Origin: a bacterium | GTDB taxonomy: Bacteria; Pseudomonadota; Alphaproteobacteria; Caulobacterales; Hyphomonadaceae | Direction of reading: 5' to 3' | NCBI GenBank assembly: GCA_030824255.1 | Contig: JAVBYB010000045.1 | Location: 1 to 9,061, forward strand | Length of the DNA stretch: 9,061 bases | Part shown: piece after piece, positions 1 through 6,897 of the stretch | Numbering within the stretch: the first letter of the stretch is position 1 | Layout of the letters: each line of letters starts with the position of its first letter | Notes under the pieces: model-generated | Told to the model about the DNA's origin: nothing | The model's database searches: none | The model's input: the letters and a program-made list of their open reading frames with translations, nothing else | Translations under genes and position numbers: made by a program

Positions 1-183
1 ACCGGATCGCTGGAGAAGAATCCAATTGCCGCTTCGGCACAAGGATGCTCGGCTGAGACGCATTGTCCTGACGCCCTGACGGCTGCCGTTGGGGCATGCG
101 ATCGCCTCCGCGATCCGCTTGCCAAGCAGAGGCGGGACCGCTGAAATCACCCTCACACAGGAAGACGATGGGCGGAGGGAATG
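1..183. other. Leader region upstream of the oxidoreductase gene; no gene recognised
   Basis: No convincing gene is visible here. Two + frames are open from the left edge, one to a TGA at 77-79 and one to a TGA at 142-144. Either could be the tail of an upstream gene, but the peptides are short and unrecognised. The longer - strand reading that crosses into the oxidoreductase gene looks like a shadow. A perfect 6-bp inverted repeat with a 4-base loop lies at 100-115 (GATCGC, CTCC, GCGATC). No T-run follows it, so it does not look like an intrinsic terminator. I found no convincing -35/-10 pair. Confidence 0.4.
174..179 (+). promoter_or_regulatory. Ribosome binding site that decides the oxidoreductase start
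   Basis: GGAGGG lies immediately before two tandem ATG codons at 181 and 184. The core GGAGG (174-178) is 2 bases from the first ATG and 5 from the second. Normal spacing therefore favours ATG 184, although starting at 181 would add only one methionine. Confidence 0.6.
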
Positions 184-1647
184 ATGACGACCTGGAAGGC
201 GCCCCGCGCGCTATCAATCACGGAGTCGAAACGAACTGGCTGGTCACGTCGCGGCCTGCTTCGCGGCGGCGCGGCGCTTGCAGCGTTCATCGCCATGCCC
301 GGCTGCGCCCACGCGCAAACCCGCAGGCTCGGTCCGGGTGATCGCATCAACATCGCCGCGATCGGCGCCGGGGGCATGGGCGCGACCAACATGTCGAACC
401 TCACAGGCGAGAACATCGTCGCCTATGCCGATCCCGATCTCGGGCGCGTCGATCGTTCCCTGAGAGACGGCGACGGCAAGCTCCGCCCCGAACGCGAGGC
501 ACTGAAAGCCGCCTATGACAGTGCGGAACACTTTACCGACTACCGGAAGATGCTGGACACGCGGAAGGATCTCGACGCCGTCGTGATCGCCACCCCCGAC
601 CACCACCACGCCCTCGCCGCCCGCATGGCGATGGAACGCGGCCTCCATGTCTATGTGCAGAAGCCGCTGACCTACTCGGTGCAGGAGGGCCGGATGCTGC
701 TCGACCTGTCGCGGAAGAATCCAAAGCTCGTCACACAGATGGGCAATCAGGGTCACTCCAGCGATGACGGTCGCCGCGTGGTGGAACTCGTTCGGGGCGG
801 CGCCATCGGCAAGGTCAGCGAGGTTCACATCTGGACCAATCGCCCCGTCTGGCCGCAGGGCGTCAAGAAGCCCGAGGCTGTTGCCGCGCCTGCCTCACTC
901 GACTGGAACCTCTGGCTCGGTCCGGCTGACATCGACTGGGGCTATCACCGCGACTACGCGCACTTCAACTGGCGCGGCTGGCTGCCGTTTGGCACCGGCG
1001 CACTCGGCGACATGGGCGCCCACCTGATCGACTTCCCTGTCTGGGCCCTCGACCTCGGCCTGCCCACCCGCATCGAAACCCGCCACACACTCTGGGGCGG
1101 CGACGATGACCCATGGGATTACAAGCGCCCTGATGTCCTGACGAGCTATCCGCTCAGTGCGATAACCTATTTCGACTTCGGCAAAGCCAAGGGCGGACCG
1201 GTCCGGATGATCTGGTATGATGGCGGTCTTGCGCCGCCCATGGTCCGCAATCTGCCCACTGACCGCATCATGGAAGAGGAAGGCGGCGTGCTCTTCGTCG
1301 GCGACAAGGGCCAGCTGCTGCACGACACCTATGGCGCAAAGCCCACCCTGATTGGTGAAGAGGCTGTCGCGCGCGGCGCAAAGGTCTCGCAATCGCTACC
1401 CCGCATTCGCGACGGCATCAAAGGCCACGAACAGAACTGGGCCCGCGCCATCCGCGGCGAGGAAGGCATCTCGAATCCGTTCGAGGCTGCCTGCCCGCTC
1501 AACGAGACAATGCTGCTTGGCATCGTCGCCATGCGCCACGACAAGCCTATCGAATACGATGGCGCAGCGGGTCGCGTGACGAATTCGGAGGACGCCAACC
1601 AGCTCTTCAGCCGCACCTACCGAAGCGGCTGGGAACTGACAGCGTAA
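184..1647 (+). CDS. Tat-exported Gfo/Idh/MocA-family oxidoreductase
   Basis: This is a probable NAD(P)-dependent sugar or polyol dehydrogenase/oxidoreductase of 487 residues acting in the periplasm; the substrate cannot be told from sequence. The N-terminus carries a twin-arginine signal (SRRGLL at 21-26), then an Ala-rich hydrophobic stretch and a likely cleavage site after AHA near residue 44. A Rossmann nucleotide-binding loop GAGGMG follows at 61-66, with ATPDHHH at 136-142. The family's usual EKP motif reads QKP at 159-161, keeping the lysine. GDMGAH (275-280) plus D283 match the family's conserved catalytic-domain segment. Tat export suits a protein that folds around its cofactor before transport, as known for the glucose-fructose oxidoreductase of Zymomonas. 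The cysteine at residue 40 (MPGC) is a poor lipobox, so I favour a soluble protein. The gene has no operon partner in the window and converges on aatA. Family assignment is firm; the reaction is unknown. Confidence 0.9.
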   Translation: MTTWKAPRALSITESKRTGWSRRGLLRGGAALAAFIAMPGCAHAQTRRLGPGDRINIAAIGAGGMGATNMSNLTGENIVAYADPDLGRVDRSLRDGDGKLRPEREALKAAYDSAEHFTDYRKMLDTRKDLDAVVIATPDHHHALAARMAMERGLHVYVQKPLTYSVQEGRMLLDLSRKNPKLVTQMGNQGHSSDDGRRVVELVRGGAIGKVSEVHIWTNRPVWPQGVKKPEAVAAPASLDWNLWLGPADIDWGYHRDYAHFNWRGWLPFGTGALGDMGAHLIDFPVWALDLGLPTRIETRHTLWGGDDDPWDYKRPDVLTSYPLSAITYFDFGKAKGGPVRMIWYDGGLAPPMVRNLPTDRIMEEEGGVLFVGDKGQLLHDTYGAKPTLIGEEAVARGAKVSQSLPRIRDGIKGHEQNWARAIRGEEGISNPFEAACPLNETMLLGIVAMRHDKPIEYDGAAGRVTNSEDANQLFSRTYRSGWELTA

Positions 1648-1653
1648 CGAACG

Positions 1654-3027
<1,374 letters not shown>

Positions 3028-3104
3028 TCAAATTACAGTGGACTCCGTTGTCTGGCGCCCCATCTGGCAGTTATTCGGGGACCAAAATCAGGGAGACCCT
3101 AGGA

Positions 3105-4355
3105 ATGAAATTCCGCTTGCCCGGCGCCACTGCCATCGCAGCCATCATGGTGGCTGTTGCCGCGCCCGCCCCGCTTGCATTCGCCCAGAATGGCGGCCAG
3201 CCCGCCGTTACGGTGAGCCGCGAGATCGCCCAGCCGCTGAACGAGGCGCGCGCCGCACTCTCGGCGAAGGATTGGGCCACCGCCAAGACCAAGCTCGATG
3301 CCGCGACTGCGAAATCGAAGACGCCGGCCGACAAGGGCCAGATCGATCGCCTGCGTGTCTATCTGGCTTCCCAGACGAATGACGGTCCGGGTCAGGTGTC
3401 CTCGATCAATGCGCTGCTCTCGGGCGGCACGCTGACGCCGGACGAGGCCAAGCAATACAAGGGCGCCCTTGCCAAGGCCCATCTCGACGCCGGCAACCAG
3501 GCTGCGTCGCTGACCGCGTTCCGCGCCTACATCGACGAGTACGGCGGCACGCCCGACCAGCTGGTCGGCATCGCCAACGACGCCTACAAGGCCAATGACA
3601 ATGCCACGGCCGTCACCTACGCCGCAAAGGCCATCGCTGCCGCGAAGGCCAATGGCAAGCCGGACGAGAGCTGGTATCGCCTGCTCGCCAGCGCCCACAA
3701 CCGTCTGGGCCAGGCGAACGAAGTTCTTGCCGTTCGCGTTCAGACGCTGACGGACTACCCGGCCAGCCAGAACGCCGAGCAGTACTGGAAGGAACTGATT
3801 GTTCCTGCACAGGACGAGCCGGAATATGGCCCGGCCGTGCGCCTGGACCTGTTCCGCACGCTTCTGGCTGCAGGCGTGAAGCTGTCGGCGCAGGAGCGCA
3901 CGCAGCTGTCAGACGGCGCCATGAAGCGCGGCCTGCCGAACGAAGCACTCACTGTCCTGGAATCCGCTGTGGCGGCGAACGACGCTACGCTGACGGCGCT
4001 GGACAAGCAGAACCACGCTGAAGCCAAGACGGCGGTTGCGGCGGACAAGGCCGGCCTCGCGAAGGAAGCGGCTGATGTCCAGAAAAAAGGCAGCGGCGCC
4101 GACATCGCCAGCATTGGCGAGGCTTATCTGAGCTATGGCGACAATGCCAAGGCGATCGAACTGCTCAACGCCGCGATCGCCAAGGGCATCTCCGATCCGG
4201 GCGAACTTGATATCGCGAAGCTCCACCTCGGCGTTGCGCAGTATCGTTCGGGCGACAAGGACGCTGCTCGCGCGACCTGGGGCCAGATCAAGGCGAACAA
4301 CGGCACGAACGTTCTCGCCAAGAACTGGACGCTGATCTCGCAGATCAAGGGCTAA
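3105..4355 (+). CDS. Secreted alanine-rich protein with TPR-like repeats
   Basis: This 416-residue protein is probably periplasmic. It starts with a Sec signal peptide (MKFRLPG, hydrophobic core, cleavage after AFA near residue 27). The rest is almost entirely helical, rich in Ala and Lys, with TPR-like helical hairpins. The clearest are residues 335-361 (IGEAYLSYGDNAKAIELL) and 369-398 (LHLGVAQYRSGDKDAARATW). Weaker ones fall around 42-75, 117-150, 153-182 and 187-215. TPR arrays usually serve as protein-binding scaffolds, and no catalytic motif or membrane segment beyond the signal is visible. Start ATG 3105 is preferred over an upstream in-frame start at 3048 because GGGAG (3091-3095) lies 9 bases ahead and the signal peptide begins there. 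A strong terminator lies downstream, so the gene is probably monocistronic. I do not recognise a specific function. Confidence 0.85.
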   Translation: MKFRLPGATAIAAIMVAVAAPAPLAFAQNGGQPAVTVSREIAQPLNEARAALSAKDWATAKTKLDAATAKSKTPADKGQIDRLRVYLASQTNDGPGQVSSINALLSGGTLTPDEAKQYKGALAKAHLDAGNQAASLTAFRAYIDEYGGTPDQLVGIANDAYKANDNATAVTYAAKAIAAAKANGKPDESWYRLLASAHNRLGQANEVLAVRVQTLTDYPASQNAEQYWKELIVPAQDEPEYGPAVRLDLFRTLLAAGVKLSAQERTQLSDGAMKRGLPNEALTVLESAVAANDATLTALDKQNHAEAKTAVAADKAGLAKEAADVQKKGSGADIASIGEAYLSYGDNAKAIELLNAAIAKGISDPGELDIAKLHLGVAQYRSGDKDAARATWGQIKANNGTNVLAKNWTLISQIKG

Positions 4356-4377
4356 GCCCAACCGTCTCGATACAGGG

Positions 4378-4414
4378 AACGCCGCCCGGATCACTCCGGG
4401 CGGCGTTTTTCTTT
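4378..4414 (+). terminator. Strong intrinsic terminator of the TPR-protein gene
   Basis: A perfect 13-bp GC-rich stem (AACGCCGCCCGGA at 4378-4390, loop TCAC, matching arm 4395-4407) is followed by a T-rich tract, TTTTT C TTT, from 4406. It begins 22 bases after the TPR gene's stop codon. On the opposite strand no T-run follows the stem, so it should work mainly rightward. It lies 16 bases beyond the stop of the converging peptidase gene and prevents readthrough into it. Confidence 0.92.
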
Positions 4415-4430
4415 GCCTGATTCAGGGGCT

Positions 4431-6680
4431 CTACTCCCCGCCGCCAAGCCCGAGCTGGCGCGCAAGATAGATGTAGTGGCGCGCCCAGCGCTCCGAATTG
4501 AGGATAGGGTCGCTGTCGTTTGAGTGACCGCCCTGCGTGTTCTCGTAATAGAGCGCGGGGTAGCCCATGGCCTGCAGGCGCGCCGCGAACTTGCGGGCGT
4601 GGCCGGGATGCACGCGATCATCGCGCGTGTTGGTCGTGATGTAGACCTCCGGATATTTCTGATCCGGCTTCACATTCTGATATCCCGAGTAAGCCGCGAT
4701 GAACGCCGCCTCGGCGGGGATGCGCGGATCGCCATACTCTCCCATCCATGACGCGCCGGGCGGCAAGTCGTGATAGCGCAGCATATCGACCAGCGGGCTT
4801 TCGATCACGGCGCCGCCGATCAGTTCGGGATGCTGGGTCAGCGTCACCGAGGTCAGCACGCCGCCATTCGAACGGCCATAGATCGCAAGATTTTTCGCTG
4901 AGGTGATACGGCGTGTCGCAAGGTCTGCCGCGACGGCGGCGAAGTCGTCGAATGCACGCTGGCGATTGGCTTTTAGCGCGGCCTGATGCCACGCGGGACC
5001 GAACTCACCGCCGCCGCGGATGTTGGCGATCACATAGGCGCCGCCACGCTCAAGCCACAGTTTGCCGAGCTCCGGCTTGTAGACCGGCGGGAAAGACACC
5101 TGGAAGCCGCCATAGCCGAATAGCAGCGTAGGCGTCTTTCCAGTCAACTCACTCTTTGGGCGCACGACGAAGTACGGCACCTTCGTGCCGTCCCGCGAGG
5201 TGGCCTCGAACTGTTCGACCACATGGCCCGAACCATCGAAGCGCGCCGGCGCCTTGCGTACGTCCTGCGAGGTGAGGGCCGCCACGCTGGCGAGATTGAG
5301 GGTCGAGGGCGTGAGGAATCCTTCATAGGTGAAGAACACCTCTTCGGCCGAGCGCGCCGATGACCCGAGATGGATGGCGACGTTTTCAGGCGTACGGATC
5401 GGATTTTGCTGCCAGCCGCCGAATTCCGCCTTGTCGGTGAACACGATCAGACGGCCGCGCACATTGTCGTAGACGGAGGCTGCGATACGTTCGTCGAACA
5501 CCCGCACGTCTTCGACCGACTGCCGCGCCGTCGGCGCGAACACCGAGAGATCGCGCTCCGTCATCACCAGCCCGACACCGGGGGGCGGCGGCAACAGCAT
5601 GCGCATCGGAACGGCCATCAGCGTGCCGGCCTTGGCCGACTGGCCGCTGACCTCCCAATCCTGCTCCACAGTAAACACAAGACGCGGCGGGGGGCCGCCT
5701 GCGCGCCCCAGCATGCCGCGAACGGACACGCGCTCGGGAAGGTTCAGCTTCTCGCGCTTGCCGGCGGTGATGTCCCAGACTTCGGAGCGGAACGTATCCA
5801 GCGGCCGCGACACCAGCGTGGCGAGAACGACGCCCTTGCTGTCACGCATGACCATCGGGCTGACGCCATAGCCGCCATCCCGGGCCGAACCGCGATAGAC
5901 TTCCTTCGCATCAGCCAGTTTCTCGCCGCGCTTCAGCGCTTTCACGATGAAGGGATAGCCGCTCTCGGTGAGCGAGCCCTGACCGAAATCGGTGGCGACG
6001 AGCAACGTATCCTTGTCGAGCCAGTCGATTCGGTGCTTGCCTTCGGGAATGTTGAAGCCGCGCGAGACGAAGGTTCTGCGCCTGGCGTCAAATTCGCGAA
6101 CCGTCACCGCGTCCTTGCCGCCATCGGACAGGCTGACGAGACAAAGATTTTCATCCGGCGGCAGGCAATCCGCGCCCTTGTAGATCCAGTTGGCATTCTC
6201 GCGCTTCGACAGCGCGTCGATGTCGAGCACGGTTGTCCATTTCGGCTTGTCTGACCGATAGCTGTCCAGCGTTGTCTGGCGCCAGAGGCCGCGGACGTTC
6301 TTCGCGTCCTGCCAGAAATTGTCGATGCCCTCGCCCCGGAAGGCTGGCGACGGCGTGCGATCCTGCGCGGTGAGGATGGCCAGCGCTTCCTTGCGGAATG
6401 CTTCGTAACGCGTGTCGCCCTTCAGAACTGCTTCCGTCTTCCTGTTCTGGTCGGCGATCCAGCGCATGGCGCGCTGGCCGTTCACTTCCTCCAGCCAGAG
6501 AAAATCGTCGGCCGCCTTCACGGCTTCCGGCGTCAATCTATCGGGCGAAATCGCAGCAACCGATGGCGCGGCGGGAGCGGATGGTGGCACTGCGGACTGA
6601 ACCTCTTCAGCGGGCGTGGAACAGGCGGCGACCGCAAGCACGGCAAGACCTATGGCATAACGGGTCAGAAGGCGTTGCAC
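4431..6680 (-). CDS. Prolyl oligopeptidase family (S9A) serine peptidase, lipoprotein
   Basis: The 749-residue protein is a probable endopeptidase cutting short peptides after proline. Its N-terminus (MQRLLTRYAI, hydrophobic stretch, lipobox VAAC with C20) marks it as a lipoprotein. Serine at +2 gives no inner-membrane retention signal, so outer-membrane anchoring is likely. A Pro/Ala-rich linker (about 29-45) leads to the propeller-type N-terminal domain (about 50-470), then the alpha/beta-hydrolase domain. Catalytic features are GYGGF (522-526, Y523 as oxyanion tyrosine), NIRGGGEFG (553-561), nucleophile S604 in GRSNGG, acid D687 or D688 in RDDRVHPGH, and H719 in GGHS. All triad elements are present. 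The Pro-rich run near 364-367 looks like a propeller loop. The start codon is GTG, with a purine-rich GAGAGAAAG ahead. The stop is 16 bases from the neighbour's terminator. Most S9A enzymes are cytosolic or periplasmic, so surface anchoring suggests a role in peptide scavenging or envelope proteolysis. Confidence 0.9.
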   Translation of the reverse strand: MQRLLTRYAIGLAVLAVAACSTPAEEVQSAVPPSAPAAPSVAAISPDRLTPEAVKAADDFLWLEEVNGQRAMRWIADQNRKTEAVLKGDTRYEAFRKEALAILTAQDRTPSPAFRGEGIDNFWQDAKNVRGLWRQTTLDSYRSDKPKWTTVLDIDALSKRENANWIYKGADCLPPDENLCLVSLSDGGKDAVTVREFDARRRTFVSRGFNIPEGKHRIDWLDKDTLLVATDFGQGSLTESGYPFIVKALKRGEKLADAKEVYRGSARDGGYGVSPMVMRDSKGVVLATLVSRPLDTFRSEVWDITAGKREKLNLPERVSVRGMLGRAGGPPPRLVFTVEQDWEVSGQSAKAGTLMAVPMRMLLPPPPGVGLVMTERDLSVFAPTARQSVEDVRVFDERIAASVYDNVRGRLIVFTDKAEFGGWQQNPIRTPENVAIHLGSSARSAEEVFFTYEGFLTPSTLNLASVAALTSQDVRKAPARFDGSGHVVEQFEATSRDGTKVPYFVVRPKSELTGKTPTLLFGYGGFQVSFPPVYKPELGKLWLERGGAYVIANIRGGGEFGPAWHQAALKANRQRAFDDFAAVAADLATRRITSAKNLAIYGRSNGGVLTSVTLTQHPELIGGAVIESPLVDMLRYHDLPPGASWMGEYGDPRIPAEAAFIAAYSGYQNVKPDQKYPEVYITTNTRDDRVHPGHARKFAARLQAMGYPALYYENTQGGHSNDSDPILNSERWARHYIYLARQLGLGGGE

Positions 6681-6698
6681 GGCTTTCTCTCGTTCACA

Positions 6699-6725
6699 GA
6701 AACGTCTGCGTTTCCGATTGGAAAC
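6699..6725 (-). promoter_or_regulatory. Two overlapping, mutually exclusive hairpins before the peptidase gene
   Basis: GAAACG-TCTG-CGTTTC (6699-6714) and GTTTCC-GATT-GGAAAC (6710-6725) are both perfect 6-bp stems with 4-base loops. They share the central GTTTC arm, so only one can form at a time. They lie 18-45 bases upstream of the GTG start. They could be alternative mRNA leader structures, or three alternating half-sites for a DNA-binding protein. The stems are short, so chance remains possible. Confidence 0.35.
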
Positions 6726-6766
6726 TAGCTTGCCCGATGGCTAGCACAACCTCGACATGGGAGTCG

Positions 6767-6779
6767 CGCGCCACATTTC
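6767..6779 (-). repeat. Copy 2 of the 13-base motif shared with the aatA upstream region
   Basis: Reads GAAATGTGGCGCG on the - strand, identical to 2961-2949. It lies 86 bases before the peptidase GTG start. The sequences flanking the 13 bases do not match between copies, so this is not part of a longer duplicated segment. Confidence 0.45.
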
Positions 6780-6870
6780 CAACGCGCGCCGCCGCAGCGC
6801 AGCCGCAGTCGCCGTTATAACGTCATCGCGCAAGCAAACGGCCGACGCGCTCGCAGTGTGGTGTGTGTCC

Positions 6871-6897
6871 ATCGAAGGGGCTGGGATGACCCCCGAT
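6871..6897 (+). promoter_or_regulatory. Hairpin overlapping the first possible start of the VIT-vWA gene
   Basis: ATCG (6871-6874) pairs with CGAT (6894-6897) and GGGG (6877-6880) with CCCC (6890-6893). This gives 8 base pairs with a two-A bulge and a 9-base loop. The first in-frame ATG (6896-6898) has two bases inside the stem. The structure could hinder initiation there and favour ATG 6905, or be a translational control element. It is predicted by eye, without an energy calculation. Confidence 0.4.

Larger units (their letters stand above)
6681..6895. promoter_or_regulatory. Divergent intergenic control region between the peptidase and VIT-vWA genes
   Basis: These 215 bases serve the leftward peptidase gene and the rightward VIT-vWA gene. 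The region holds two overlapping small hairpins (6699-6725), CTAGC/GCTAG half-sites (6725-6729 and 6740-6744), the second copy of the 13-base motif (6767-6779), a 10-base palindrome CGTTATAACG (6813-6822), and a hairpin across the rightward start (6871-6897). TATAAC at 6816-6821 resembles a rightward -10 box, but no matching -35 stands at the expected distance, so no promoter is called. Confidence 0.55.

Noticed and set aside
100..115. Inverted repeat GATCGC/GCGATC as a terminator of an upstream gene
   Set aside because: Only 6 bp and no following T-run; noted within the leader region instead.
3048..3076. Possible sigma-70 promoter (TTGTCT, 17-18 bases, TTATTC/TATTCG) for the TPR gene
   Set aside because: The -10 element matches poorly; not strong enough to annotate without transcript mapping.
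3048..3104. Upstream in-frame start for the TPR protein, adding 19 residues
   Set aside because: It would bury the signal peptide behind a polar stretch, whereas ATG 3105 has GGGAG 9 bases ahead and starts directly with the signal.
5370..6254. 294-codon + strand frame inside the peptidase gene
   Set aside because: Opposite the propeller domain of a well-supported S9A gene; His/Arg/Asp-rich composition and no family resemblance.
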